Under the pieces are notes generated by a model. That model did no database searches, was not told the DNA's origin, and worked only from the letters and a program-made list of their open reading frames with translations. From JAHQVK01 sp036788295 (GTDB lineage Bacteria; Myxococcota; Kuafuiibacteriia; Kuafuiibacteriales; Kuafuiibacteriaceae): a stretch of 64,000 nt of DNA. The stretch lies in assembly GCA_036788295.1 (NCBI GenBank), contig DAIQNR010000015.1, positions 1 to 64,000 of the forward strand, in the 5' to 3' direction. This document shows, piece after piece, positions 43,076 to 51,931 of this stretch. A program made the translations under genes and the position numbers. Every line of letters begins with the position of its first letter. The stretch's first letter is position 1.

Positions 43076-43819
43076 ATGCATCGCTGCCCGTGGCCCCTGG
43101 CCCTTCTCGTCGCGTGCGCCGCCTGCGGCGAGACCGAAATCCCGGACGAGCCGGTCCCCACCGCCGACGAGGCCCGCGCCTTCTTCGGCCTCACCGACGG
43201 CTCGTGCGCCCGCTATCGGTTCAGCATCGGCGGGATCCCATCGTTCGCGACGGTCGAGATCACCGGGCCGAACGAGATCTCCATCGCCGGTCGGTCGGTC
43301 TACAGCCGCGTGTTCCGTTTCGCCACCGGAGGGCTGCCCACGGAGTGGTTCGTGGAAGCGAGGGACGGGGGCGAGCTTCGGCTGCTTCGGCTCGACGACG
43401 ACGCCGGCGGTCGGCGGAGCCGTCGCTACCCGAACGACGAAGCCCCGCTGCTCCTGAGCCTCGAGTACGGGGCGGACGGCGCGCCCACCGTGGCCGTCGG
43501 CGCTCGGTTCGAGGTGACGACGACGCCCGAGACCACCCGCGGCGACCCCGCCCCCGAGCGGCACCGGGTCATCGTTCAGCGTTCCGTAGACCTGCCCATT
43601 CCGGGAGGGGAGACCGCGGCCGGGCTCGAGCTGCTGTACGAAGTGACCGTGGGAGACGAGAGCGCGAGCCAGACCCTGTTCGGGCTCGTCCCCGGTCGAG
43701 GGGTGGCCCGGATCCAGGCTCCGGATGGCCGCACCTACCAAGCCTGCGACTGGCGGACGTGCTCGGCCGACGGGGTGTGCGAAGGCGCCGCCTCTTGCGG
43801 CGAGCTGAGCTGCAATTGA
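43076..43819 (+). CDS. Predicted lipoprotein, unknown function
   Basis: The 247-residue protein begins with a signal peptide ending VACAAC, a lipobox with Cys at residue 17, and has a beta-rich mature domain. Three further Cys pairs cluster at the C-terminus (YQACDWRTCSADGVCEGAASC), which suggests disulfides. The region FFGLTDGSCARYRF near residue 37 is reminiscent of domains that occur in many myxobacterial lipoproteins, but no family is assigned. It is followed after 16 bases by the LEA-type lipoprotein gene. Confidence 0.65.
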   Translation: MHRCPWPLALLVACAACGETEIPDEPVPTADEARAFFGLTDGSCARYRFSIGGIPSFATVEITGPNEISIAGRSVYSRVFRFATGGLPTEWFVEARDGGELRLLRLDDDAGGRRSRRYPNDEAPLLLSLEYGADGAPTVAVGARFEVTTTPETTRGDPAPERHRVIVQRSVDLPIPGGETAAGLELLYEVTVGDESASQTLFGLVPGRGVARIQAPDGRTYQACDWRTCSADGVCEGAASCGELSCN

Positions 43820-43835
43820 ACCTTCGAGATCGACC

Positions 43836-44645
43836 ATGAACCGACGTACCGCGCCGCTTCTCCTCCTCGCCCTTGCTTGCAAGAGCGGGCCGCCCGGTCC
43901 CCCGACTCCCATCGAGGCCCGGGTGACCCGAATTTTTCCCCGCACCACGTCGATGCAGGCATCGACGCTCGACGTGAAGGTCTCGGTCGAGAATCCCCGC
44001 GCGACCCCGGTCGGGCTCGCGTCGGTGCGGTACGCGCTCGAAACCGGTGACGTCGCCGGGACGATCGAAGGCTCGCTCGACCTCGAGGGCCAGCTCTTGG
44101 CCGAGCAGCGGGCGGAGGTCGGGTTCGTGGTCGATATCCCGCTCCCGACCGATACCGAGCGACTGACGGCGCTCATCGGGGCCGAGATGGTCCCCGCCGA
44201 CCTCTCCGGTGAGATCCGCTTCGACGACGGCAGCGCCGCCCGCTTCGAGCGCAAGGCCAGCCTCGCCACCCCGCGGCTCCCTCGGTTCGAGGTGCTCGAC
44301 GCCCAGGCCGCGCAGTACGACCGGGAGCGGCTGGATCTGACCATGTTCCTCCGCCTCACCAACGAGAACGCGTTCACCGTGGTGGTGCGAGCGGTGGACT
44401 ACACGCTCGAGGTGGCTGGGCAGCAGATGAGGGCGGAGCAGGTGGGCGTCGGGGCGCGCATCACCGCCGGGTCCGCGGAGGAGTACGAGATTTCGCTGAG
44501 GCTGGAAGCGGGCTCGTCCAAGCAGCTCCCGGAGGTGCTGGCGTCGGGCATCGTGCCGTACCGCATCTTCGGGGAGGTCAAGCTCCCCCAGATCTCCGTG
44601 CCGTTCGAGCACACCTCCCAAGTGGACCTCGGGGCGGTGGATTGA
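43836..44645 (+). CDS. LEA type 2 (WHy-domain) lipoprotein
   Basis: The 269-residue predicted lipoprotein (LALAC, Cys at residue 15) contains two WHy/LEA-14-like beta-sandwich domains, residues about 40-130 and 147-255. They show the typical DVKVSVENPRATPVGLASVRYAL and FLRLTNENAFTVVVRAVDYTLEVAG motifs. LEA type 2 proteins are linked to desiccation or stress protection, and bacterial ones are usually lipoproteins of unknown role. It is co-directional with the previous lipoprotein and convergent with the ribbon-helix-helix gene. Confidence 0.85.
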   Translation: MNRRTAPLLLLALACKSGPPGPPTPIEARVTRIFPRTTSMQASTLDVKVSVENPRATPVGLASVRYALETGDVAGTIEGSLDLEGQLLAEQRAEVGFVVDIPLPTDTERLTALIGAEMVPADLSGEIRFDDGSAARFERKASLATPRLPRFEVLDAQAAQYDRERLDLTMFLRLTNENAFTVVVRAVDYTLEVAGQQMRAEQVGVGARITAGSAEEYEISLRLEAGSSKQLPEVLASGIVPYRIFGEVKLPQISVPFEHTSQVDLGAVD

Positions 44646-44653
44646 GCGACCGG

Positions 44654-44848
44654 TCAGTCGTCCTTGCCGCTCGATTCGAGCACGTCGTTGACGGACGGGA
44701 ACCGCGTGATCTCGGTCCGGGCGATGCGCCACGCCTGTTGCACGATCCACGACAGCGACCGGTCCTGCCGGTTGGCCTCGTCCTGGATCTCCTTCAGCAT
44801 CTCCTCGGGAAAATACAACGATTGCTTTCGTTTGTCCGTGTTCGCCAT
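44654..44848 (-). CDS. TIGR04563-type ribbon-helix-helix small protein
   Basis: The 64-residue protein matches the TIGR04563 family, restricted mostly to Deltaproteobacteria/Myxococcota. It reads KRKQSLYFPEEMLKEIQDEANRQDRSLSWIVQQAWRIAR, a ribbon-helix-helix (Arc/MetJ-like) fold expected to bind DNA as a dimer. Its start lies only 40 bases from the divergent lipoprotein gene, so it could regulate that gene and itself. Target sites were not identified. Confidence 0.85.
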   Translation of the reverse strand: MANTDKRKQSLYFPEEMLKEIQDEANRQDRSLSWIVQQAWRIARTEITRFPSVNDVLESSGKDD

Positions 44849-44888
44849 GTCGAGCCCGATGTTCGCTTCGCCCGCAACCCGAGGTGCG

Positions 44889-46472
44889 ATGCGAGCGCAT
44901 GATGGGGCGGTCCAGAGGGGCTGTCAAGAAGGGTGGGAAGAGCGCCCACGATGGCGCTCAGCGGGGCCCGGTTTCGGGCTCGCGGTCCGAGCTGGGCTCT
45001 GGGCCGGGCTGCTCGCCGGCTGCGACGACGCGGCATTGACCCCGGTGGCGGTGGCGCTCGACGCCGAACCCGCGGTCCTCGATTTTGGCTCCGTGGCGCC
45101 GGCCGAGGAGGCGGTGCGCTCGGTGCGGCTCCGCAACGTGGGGACGGTGGGGGCCTGGGTCACCGCCTCGATCGAGCCGGGGCCGTTTGCGCCCGCGGGC
45201 GAGCCGGTGGACCTCGGCCCGGGGGTCTCGGTGGACTGGCCCGTCCGCTACCGGCCTTCCCGTCCCGGCGCGGAGGACCAGGGGGCGCTGTGGTTCGAGG
45301 CGGACGACGGCCACCGCCTCGAGGTGCCGGTCTTCGGGTCCGGCGGTGAGGGCGCGTTGGAGGTGAGACCGCAGCGGGTGGACTTCGGGGTGGTGTCGGA
45401 GGGGAGCCGCGCGCGGCGGGAGGTCGAGGTCCGAAACCTGCGTGGTCGGTCGGTCTCGCTGTCCGACCTGGTTTTCACCTCGACCTCGGTAGACCTCATG
45501 TTCGCGGCGCCAATCGATCCGATCGTCGTCCCCTCCGGCCAATCTCTCCTCCTCCCGTTTTCGTACGCGCCCGAAGACCTCGGGCCGGACCGAGGCCTGC
45601 TGTCCGTCCGGACCGACGATGCGGACCGGCCCCGAATCGAGATCGAGGTCGTCGGCCGAGCCAATCTGCGTCCTCGGGCTCAACTCGTCGGTTGCCGGGC
45701 CCAGCCTGGGCGAACCGGGTGCGAAGACGGCGGCCCCGAGGTGGGCGCGGGTCCGGGCCAGGTGGTCGCGCTCGACGCCCGAGGCAGCTTCGATCCGGAG
45801 GGCGCTCCGCTCGCCTTCTCGTGGTCGGTCCTCGAGCGGCCGGAAGGGAGCCGCGCCGAAGTCGCCCCCGAGCCGGGGGCAGCGGACCAGGCCGAGCTGG
45901 TGGTGGACCGGACCGGCCGCTTCCGGGTCCAGCTCGTCGCTCGCGACGAAAGAGGGCTCGAGAGCGAGCCGGCCGAGCTGCTCATCGTGCCTCGAGACAT
46001 CGAGCTGGTCCTCACTTGGGACCTCGGCACCGACGTGGATCTGCACTTCGTGCGTCCGGGCGGCGAGGTGGGCGACTACGGCAGCGGCGCGCCCGGCCGC
46101 AGCCTCGGCAGCGACTGCTCCCCGTTCAACCGGGCCCCGAATTGGGGCGACCTCGGGACCGACCTCGACGATCCTCGGCTCGACCGGGACGCGGTGACCC
46201 AGCCCGGCCCGGAGGTCGCGACCCTCGACCGGCCCGAGCCCGGGGCCTACCTGGTCTACGCCCACTACTGCGACAGCCGAGACGTGCGGCTCCCCACTGC
46301 GGTCCGGCTCTCGCTGCGCTCGCGGGGGCTTCTGGTCGCCGAGCTGGGCCCGACCGAGCTTCGCCCGGGGGAGCTGTGGGCCGCGGCCGAGCTGAGGTGG
46401 ACCGGCGCGAGCTTCGAGGTGACGCCGATGTCCACCCCGGTAGCGTTTCGCCCCGAGGTGTGTAGGCGATAG
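44889..46472 (+). CDS. Choice-of-anchor D domain lipoprotein
   Basis: The 527-residue protein has an unusually long N-terminal leader before LLAGC (Cys at about 44), so a later start may be real, although no in-frame alternative was found. The mature part has two ASH-like 'choice-of-anchor D' domains (VLDFGSVAPAEEAVRSVRLRNVG; VDFGVVSEGSRARREVEVRNL). A PKD-like domain follows (VALDARGSFDPEGAPLAFSWSV), then a C-terminal domain with TWDLGTDVDLHFVRPGG and GAYLVYAHYCD. It is probably a surface or outer-membrane lipoprotein. The next gene starts five bases after it. Confidence 0.75.
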   Translation: MRAHDGAVQRGCQEGWEERPRWRSAGPGFGLAVRAGLWAGLLAGCDDAALTPVAVALDAEPAVLDFGSVAPAEEAVRSVRLRNVGTVGAWVTASIEPGPFAPAGEPVDLGPGVSVDWPVRYRPSRPGAEDQGALWFEADDGHRLEVPVFGSGGEGALEVRPQRVDFGVVSEGSRARREVEVRNLRGRSVSLSDLVFTSTSVDLMFAAPIDPIVVPSGQSLLLPFSYAPEDLGPDRGLLSVRTDDADRPRIEIEVVGRANLRPRAQLVGCRAQPGRTGCEDGGPEVGAGPGQVVALDARGSFDPEGAPLAFSWSVLERPEGSRAEVAPEPGAADQAELVVDRTGRFRVQLVARDERGLESEPAELLIVPRDIELVLTWDLGTDVDLHFVRPGGEVGDYGSGAPGRSLGSDCSPFNRAPNWGDLGTDLDDPRLDRDAVTQPGPEVATLDRPEPGAYLVYAHYCDSRDVRLPTAVRLSLRSRGLLVAELGPTELRPGELWAAAELRWTGASFEVTPMSTPVAFRPEVCRR

Positions 46473-46477
46473 CGGGA

Positions 46478-47491
46478 ATGAGCCGCGACGAGCTGGAAGA
46501 CGCACGCGAAGCGCGCAGGGACGCGCCGCCAACCGTTCCCCATCCCGAACCCGAGCTCCGCGGGGAGCCGGGAGAATTCGGGCCCGACCGCCTCGCCTAC
46601 CTCCGCTTTGCCCCCGATGGGCCGCCCCGCGGGATCGTGCACGTCGTGCACGGTCTGGCCGAGCACGGCGCGAGGTACGCCCGTTTCGCCCGGGCGCTGG
46701 TCGCCGAAGGCTGGGTCGCGTATGTCCCCGACCACCGGGGCCACGGTCGCACCGCCCGCTCGCCGGAGGATGTTGGGTTTTTTGCTCCCGAGCGCGGGTG
46801 GGATCGCGTAGTCGAGGACCTCGCCGCGTTCATCGAATTCGAGCGAAGTTCGCACCCGGGCCTGCCGCTGGCCGTCGTGGGCCACAGCATGGGTTCGCTC
46901 TTGGTCCAGGACTACCTCGGACGGTACGCCGGAATGGGTCTTGCCGCCGCGGTGCTGACCGGGACCTCGGGCCCGCCGCCGCCGATCGCGACCTTGGGGC
47001 GGCTGGTGGCGAGGGTGGAGCGGCTGCGCCAGGGGGCGCGCGGCCGAAGCAAACTCATCGATCGGCTCGCTTTCGGAGAGTACAACCGGGGGTTTGCGCC
47101 CACCCGAACCCCATTCGACTGGCTTTCGCGGGACCCAGCCGAGGTCGACGCCTACATCACGGACGACCGGTGCGGGTTCCTTTGCACCAACCAGCTGTGG
47201 GTGGACCTGCTCGACAATCTCCCCGGGCTGGCGAAGTCGGATCGGCTCGGCCGGTTTCGCCGGGAGCTCCCGCTGCTGCTCGCGTCCGGCGCCGAAGACC
47301 CGGTCGGTCTGAAGGGCAAAGGCGTCCGCGCTCTGGCCGATCGCTATGAGGCCGCGGGGCTCGACGTGACCGTGAAGCTCTATCCGGGGGCCAGGCACGA
47401 GATCTTGAACGAGACGAACAAAAAAGAGGTCACCGAGGACATCCTCGGCTTCCTCCGGCCCCCTCTCGACCGTGAGCCGGGGGCGAGCTGA
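46478..47491 (+). CDS. Alpha/beta hydrolase (monoacylglycerol lipase-like)
   Basis: The 337-residue hydrolase is of the lysophospholipase/monoacylglycerol lipase type. It contains GIVHVVHGLAEHGARYARFARAL (oxyanion region), VPDHRGHGRT, the nucleophile elbow GHSMGS (Ser about 131), an acid in ASGAEDPVG and the His in YPGARHEILNE. It probably cleaves lipid esters. No signal peptide is visible; the first 30 residues form a polar extension. It is convergent with the desaturase gene, with 124 bp between them that show no clear terminator. Confidence 0.87.
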   Translation: MSRDELEDAREARRDAPPTVPHPEPELRGEPGEFGPDRLAYLRFAPDGPPRGIVHVVHGLAEHGARYARFARALVAEGWVAYVPDHRGHGRTARSPEDVGFFAPERGWDRVVEDLAAFIEFERSSHPGLPLAVVGHSMGSLLVQDYLGRYAGMGLAAAVLTGTSGPPPPIATLGRLVARVERLRQGARGRSKLIDRLAFGEYNRGFAPTRTPFDWLSRDPAEVDAYITDDRCGFLCTNQLWVDLLDNLPGLAKSDRLGRFRRELPLLLASGAEDPVGLKGKGVRALADRYEAAGLDVTVKLYPGARHEILNETNKKEVTEDILGFLRPPLDREPGAS

Positions 47492-47615
47492 GCCGGGGGC
47501 CAATGGCTTGGCGAGGCGAGCCGGGCGCCGCCGGCGGAGTGAAAAAGCGCGCTGGTTGGGTTCTTCCGAGCCACCCTGGGCTTCCCGCCCAATCGGTGAA
47601 GACCGCGAGGGCCTC

Positions 47616-48665
47616 TCACATGGCGGGACGCATCTCCGGGGCCTCGTCGGCCTCGCGAATGGACACCATGCGGCTCGTGTCCGGGTCCCAGAGGTCGAGG
47701 TCGAAGCATCGCCAGACGTCGGTGAGCGACAGCGACGTCGTGCCCGGGTTCTGCAGCTCGGGGAGCGCGTTCATGGTCTCCTCGAGCCGGTAGAAGGGGA
47801 TGGAAGAGTTGAGGTGGTGGACGTGGTGAAATCCAATGTCACCGGTGAACCATCGCATCACCGGCCCGCCGGTCATCATGCTCGACGCGTGCAGCGCGGC
47901 GTCGGTGTACGACCAATCCCGCCGGTCGCGCATCACCGCGTCTGGGAAGTTGTGCTGGGCGTAGAACAGGTAGCTGCCCGCTGCGCATGAGAACATCTGC
48001 GGCAGCAGGAAGATGAGAAAGGCGGTCTCGAGACCAGCGATTCGGACGATGAGCGCCAAAGTCCCGAAGTGAACGAAGAGCGAGAGCGCCGCCGAGTGGT
48101 TTCGGCGGGGGTTCTTGAGCAGCGGCCGAATCACCATCCCGAGAAGGAACACGGTGAAGTATCCGAACATCATGTTCGTGGGCCCCCGGACCATCCGGTA
48201 CAAGAACCGCTGCCATGGGGTGGCCCGACGCCACATCCGCACGGTCATCACCGGGAAGGAGCCGATCGACGCCCCGATGATCTTCGCGGTGTGGGCGTGG
48301 TGGTAGTTGTGCGAGTCCTTCCAGATCCGGTCGGGGACCAGGATGAGGAGACCGTAGAACTTCATCACCGCCTTGCCGATGCGGGACTTGCGGAAGATCG
48401 CCCCGTGCATGGCGTCGTGGTAGAAGATGAAGAGCCGGATCTGGGTCAGCCCGAGCACCACCGACGCGACGTAGCGAAGGCTGCCGGCGGCGGGCATGGC
48501 CGCGACCCAAATGCAAACCGCCGCCACGGCCACGGTCGTGGCGAACAGCCGCCAGGTCGTCGCCGGGTCCTCGGCGCTGTACGGCTTGCTGGCCCGGATC
48601 AGCTCCGGCCCGCTGCGCTGGGCCGGACCCTCGGGCTGGACGCCGGGTTCCTTCGCTTCGCTCAT
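47616..48665 (-). CDS. Fatty acid desaturase
   Basis: The 349-residue integral membrane di-iron enzyme inserts double bonds into acyl chains, or hydroxylates related lipids. Histidine boxes are HDAMHG (HxxxH), HNYHHAH (HxxHH) and HHVHH, with several membrane segments between them. The ATG at 48665 was preferred over a GTG seven codons upstream. It is the last of a possible lipid-related run with the oxidoreductase and DUF3556 genes. An electron donor is not encoded nearby. Confidence 0.9.
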   Translation of the reverse strand: MSEAKEPGVQPEGPAQRSGPELIRASKPYSAEDPATTWRLFATTVAVAAVCIWVAAMPAAGSLRYVASVVLGLTQIRLFIFYHDAMHGAIFRKSRIGKAVMKFYGLLILVPDRIWKDSHNYHHAHTAKIIGASIGSFPVMTVRMWRRATPWQRFLYRMVRGPTNMMFGYFTVFLLGMVIRPLLKNPRRNHSAALSLFVHFGTLALIVRIAGLETAFLIFLLPQMFSCAAGSYLFYAQHNFPDAVMRDRRDWSYTDAALHASSMMTGGPVMRWFTGDIGFHHVHHLNSSIPFYRLEETMNALPELQNPGTTSLSLTDVWRCFDLDLWDPDTSRMVSIREADEAPEMRPAM

Positions 48666-48740
48666 GCGCGCCCTACCTGACACCATTTTTGCGCCAAGGG
48701 AAGCGATGTGCGCGCGCTCTCGACGCGGCGCGCCGAGAAC

Positions 48741-50183
48741 TCAACCCGTCCGACCGGTCGGTCGTCGCCGAATCCCCAGCCGGCGGAGCGCGGAGCGGGC
48801 GGCGAAGTAGCCAGCCATGCCGTGAACTCCGCCTCCGGGAGGGGTGGAGGCCGAGCAGAGAAAGTAGCGCGGGTTCGGGGTGCGGTAGGGGTCGAGCTGG
48901 ACCACCGGTCGAAAGAAGAGCTGACGGAGGTCGCTGACGCCGCCGGTGATCGCGCCCCCGACCCAGTTCGGGTTGTCGCGCTCGAAGTCGAGGGCGGTCA
49001 TGTGCCGGCGGGCGAGGATCCGGTCCTTGAAGCCGGGGGCGAAGCTTTCGATTCGCCGCTCGAGCAGCTCATGGTGGTCGCGGTCGTCCCCGGCCGGGAC
49101 GTGCAGGTAGGCGTAGCCGGTGTGCTGGCCCTTCGGGGCCCGGGTGGGGTCGTGCTCGCTCTGCTGCACGAGCAGCACGAACGGGCGCTCGGAGACCTCC
49201 CCCCGCCCCATGGCGGCCTCGCTCGCCGCGACCTCCTCGAGCGGACCGCCGAGGTGAACGGTGGAGGCGGTGCGGATCTGCGGGTCCCGCCACGGGATCG
49301 GTCCGTCGAGCGCGAAGTCCATCTTGAACACCCCTGGGCCGTACCGGTAGCGACCGAGCCGCCTCCGAAACCGAGCCGGCAGCCCGTCGCCGGCGATGGA
49401 GCAGAGCTGCCGGGGGTCGGTGTCGAACAGCACCACCCGGCTCTCGGGCAGGTCCTGGACGCTCGAAACCGGGTGCTCGGTGTGGATCTCGCCCCCGAGC
49501 GACAGGAGCAGGCCTTTTAGGGCCCGGGCGATGGACGCGGAGCCCCCCTCCGCGACCGGCCACGCCACCACCTGGCCGGTCAGGGCGAACATCAGGCCCA
49601 TCGCTGCGGTGAGCGGGGTCTCGAGGGGGAGGATCGCGTGGGCGGCGCAGCCGGCGAACAGGGCCCGAGCCCTCGGTCCGGAGAATCGGCTCTCGGCGAG
49701 CCCGCGGGCCGAGCGGATCGCGAGCCAACCGAAGCGGGCGAGCAAGAGCGGGCGCCGGGGCACGCGGAGGGGGCCGAGCGCGTCGCTCAGCAGCCCGTGG
49801 GGGTCCTCGAGCAGCGGGGCGAACATCCGCTTCCACGCCCGCTCGTCGGGGCCGAGCCCGGCCGCGGTCGCGTCGAGCGAAGGCAGGAGCATCACCGCCT
49901 CTTCGCCCTCGAGCGGGTGCGCGACCGATGCGGCGGGGTACCGCCAGCGCAGCCCGTGTCGTTCGAGCGGGAGCGTCCGTAGGTAGGGGGACAGCACGCC
50001 CATCGGGTGGGCGGCGGAGCCGAGGTCGTGCAGAAAACCGGGCAGGGTCACGGCGGCGGTCCGGGTCCCGCCTCCGATCTCCGCCTTGGCTTCGAGGACC
50101 CGGACCGACAGCCCGTGGCGGGCGAGCTCCACCGCGGCAGCGAGGCCGTTTGGCCCTGATCCAACCACGACCGCGTCGAGCAC
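48741..50183 (-). CDS. FAD-dependent oxidoreductase (phytoene desaturase-like)
   Basis: The 480-residue protein has an N-terminal FAD-binding motif (VVVGSGPNGLAAAVELARHG with EAKAEIGGGTRT) and a C-terminal GGGVHGMAGYFAARSAL, typical of the CrtI/NAD(P)-binding carotenoid-desaturase-like family. Mycobacterial relatives include uncharacterised oxidoreductases. The start is a GTG at 50183. It follows DUF3556 by 12 bases. The substrate is probably a hydrophobic polyene or lipid, inferred from family only. Confidence 0.8.
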   Translation of the reverse strand: MLDAVVVGSGPNGLAAAVELARHGLSVRVLEAKAEIGGGTRTAAVTLPGFLHDLGSAAHPMGVLSPYLRTLPLERHGLRWRYPAASVAHPLEGEEAVMLLPSLDATAAGLGPDERAWKRMFAPLLEDPHGLLSDALGPLRVPRRPLLLARFGWLAIRSARGLAESRFSGPRARALFAGCAAHAILPLETPLTAAMGLMFALTGQVVAWPVAEGGSASIARALKGLLLSLGGEIHTEHPVSSVQDLPESRVVLFDTDPRQLCSIAGDGLPARFRRRLGRYRYGPGVFKMDFALDGPIPWRDPQIRTASTVHLGGPLEEVAASEAAMGRGEVSERPFVLLVQQSEHDPTRAPKGQHTGYAYLHVPAGDDRDHHELLERRIESFAPGFKDRILARRHMTALDFERDNPNWVGGAITGGVSDLRQLFFRPVVQLDPYRTPNPRYFLCSASTPPGGGVHGMAGYFAARSALRRLGIRRRPTGRTG

Positions 50184-50195
50184 GCCCAGAGGCTC

Positions 50196-51884
50196 TCAGA
50201 TCGCCGGGTCCAGTCGTAGCGGGACCCGACGTCGGTCGTACATCGGCTCCGGCGGCCACGGGTCGAGCCGAGCGAGCTCCTCGACCGGCAGCGTCCCTAC
50301 GTCCAGGAGCCCGGTGTTGGCGTCTCGAATCCGGTAGGCCAGCGTGCGCCCGAACAAGGCCTGGGGCTCGATGAAGACGCAGCGCAGCTCCCCGGGCCCG
50401 AACTCGCACTGAGCCTGCACCGCGGCGAGCAGCTGCTCGTTGTGAAGGTGCCCGTCGCCAAAGTTGTAGCCGAGCACCATGCCGGCCACGATCTCACCGT
50501 CGAGGTAGGTGTAGCGTTCGAAGCGATCGACCGCGCGCGGCAACAGAACCTGCAGCGCTCGGCCATGCAGGTGCATCGCCCGAAACCCGAGCACCTTGCC
50601 GACGAGCCCCACCGCGGTGCTCTCGCCGTACAGCGGGGTGAGCTGGTCGAACACCCACGGGGAGCTCTTCTTCAGCCGATCGAGCTTCTTGTGGGCGCCC
50701 TCGGAGAACAGCCACACGCCGTAGGGCCAGTTGCCGGCGTAGTAGCGCATCGAGAGCAAGAAGGAGACCCGGTGCGGAAAGAGGTTCCCGGCGAGCGGGA
50801 CGAGCCCGGCCATCGCGATGAGCAGCACGAGAAGCCAGGCCGACTCGATCGAGATCACCGAGACCTCGGCGTGGACCCCGAACAAGAAAAACGCCCCGTA
50901 GACCATCATGACGTTCCACTCGAGCGGGACCCCCATCGGGATCGAGCTCGTGATGAAGAAGTGGAGCACCAGCATCATCCCGAACCCGAGGACGGTGACG
51001 AGGCCGCCGCCGCCGAGCCCGAGGCAGATCGGCGTCGCCAGCTCGAGAAAGGTCCCGACGTGGGCGATCCGCACGCACAGCGGCGAGGGGGCGAGGTCCC
51101 GCGGTGGGTCTTGATAGATGCGCTCGATGAATCGAGGCATGCGGATGGGGTGGTTGCTCAGCATCACCGCGACGACGTAAGGGAAATGGCGGTTCAGCTT
51201 CGAGACCCCGGCCCAAAACCACAGCGCGAGCCACACCGCCTTGTTCCCCGCGATCCAGTCCGGTCCGGCGAGCAGGCAGGCGGCGGCCACCCCGTAGTGC
51301 TCGGCGCGGGCAGCGAGAAAGATCGTGCGGTCGAGCACGCCGAGCGCGGGGAGGAGCAGGACCACCGCCCACATCGCGAGCAGAGGCGGCTCCGGGGCGA
51401 CGAGCGCGGCCAGGAGCGAACCGAGCAGCCCGCCGTACAGGGCGGCGTCGAGCCAGCCCCGGGTGGGGGCTCCGATGCCCGGCCAGCCCGGGAAGAGGGG
51501 GAGCTTCGTCGTCCCGGGGCGAAAGAAGTACAGGGCACCGCCGAACGGGGGCAGGTAGCGCCCGGTGAGCGGCCCGGAGCCGCAGCCGAGGCCCAAGACC
51601 TCGAACAGAAGGCTCCACAGGATCGCCTTTTGAAACGCGAACGGCTCGAGCCACCACCGGCCGAGATCGGACAGCCCGGCCACGTCCGGGTGAAAGCTGA
51701 CGAAGAACACCCAGCCCGCCCCGTAGAGGAGGATCTTCAATCCGTAGGCGACGAACAGGAGCGCCGGCGCTCCGTAGCCATCCTTGGCCCACGCCTCGCA
51801 GACGAGGCGGAGCCTCGGCCCGAGCGGGAGCTTCGCCCACGCGAGCGGATCGTACGGAGGCGGGAGCGGCTCGAGCAGGCGCAT
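50196..51884 (-). CDS. DUF3556 transmembrane protein
   Basis: The 562-residue multi-pass membrane protein matches DUF3556, best known from mycobacteria: it opens LEPLPPPYDPLAWAKLPLGPRLRLVCEAWAKDGYG and contains WFWAGVSKLNRHFPYVVAVMLSNHP and SSIPMGVPLEWNVMMVYG. The first half holds about eight membrane segments. The last 160 residues are soluble, with GEIVAGMVLGYNFGDGHLHNEQLL. Function is unknown. It sits 47 bases after parE and 12 bases before the oxidoreductase gene. Confidence 0.85.
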   Translation of the reverse strand: MRLLEPLPPPYDPLAWAKLPLGPRLRLVCEAWAKDGYGAPALLFVAYGLKILLYGAGWVFFVSFHPDVAGLSDLGRWWLEPFAFQKAILWSLLFEVLGLGCGSGPLTGRYLPPFGGALYFFRPGTTKLPLFPGWPGIGAPTRGWLDAALYGGLLGSLLAALVAPEPPLLAMWAVVLLLPALGVLDRTIFLAARAEHYGVAAACLLAGPDWIAGNKAVWLALWFWAGVSKLNRHFPYVVAVMLSNHPIRMPRFIERIYQDPPRDLAPSPLCVRIAHVGTFLELATPICLGLGGGGLVTVLGFGMMLVLHFFITSSIPMGVPLEWNVMMVYGAFFLFGVHAEVSVISIESAWLLVLLIAMAGLVPLAGNLFPHRVSFLLSMRYYAGNWPYGVWLFSEGAHKKLDRLKKSSPWVFDQLTPLYGESTAVGLVGKVLGFRAMHLHGRALQVLLPRAVDRFERYTYLDGEIVAGMVLGYNFGDGHLHNEQLLAAVQAQCEFGPGELRCVFIEPQALFGRTLAYRIRDANTGLLDVGTLPVEELARLDPWPPEPMYDRRRVPLRLDPAI

Positions 51885-51931
51885 GGGGACCGCCCCATGG
51901 TGACCGCGATGGGCTCACAAAAGAAGCGGGC

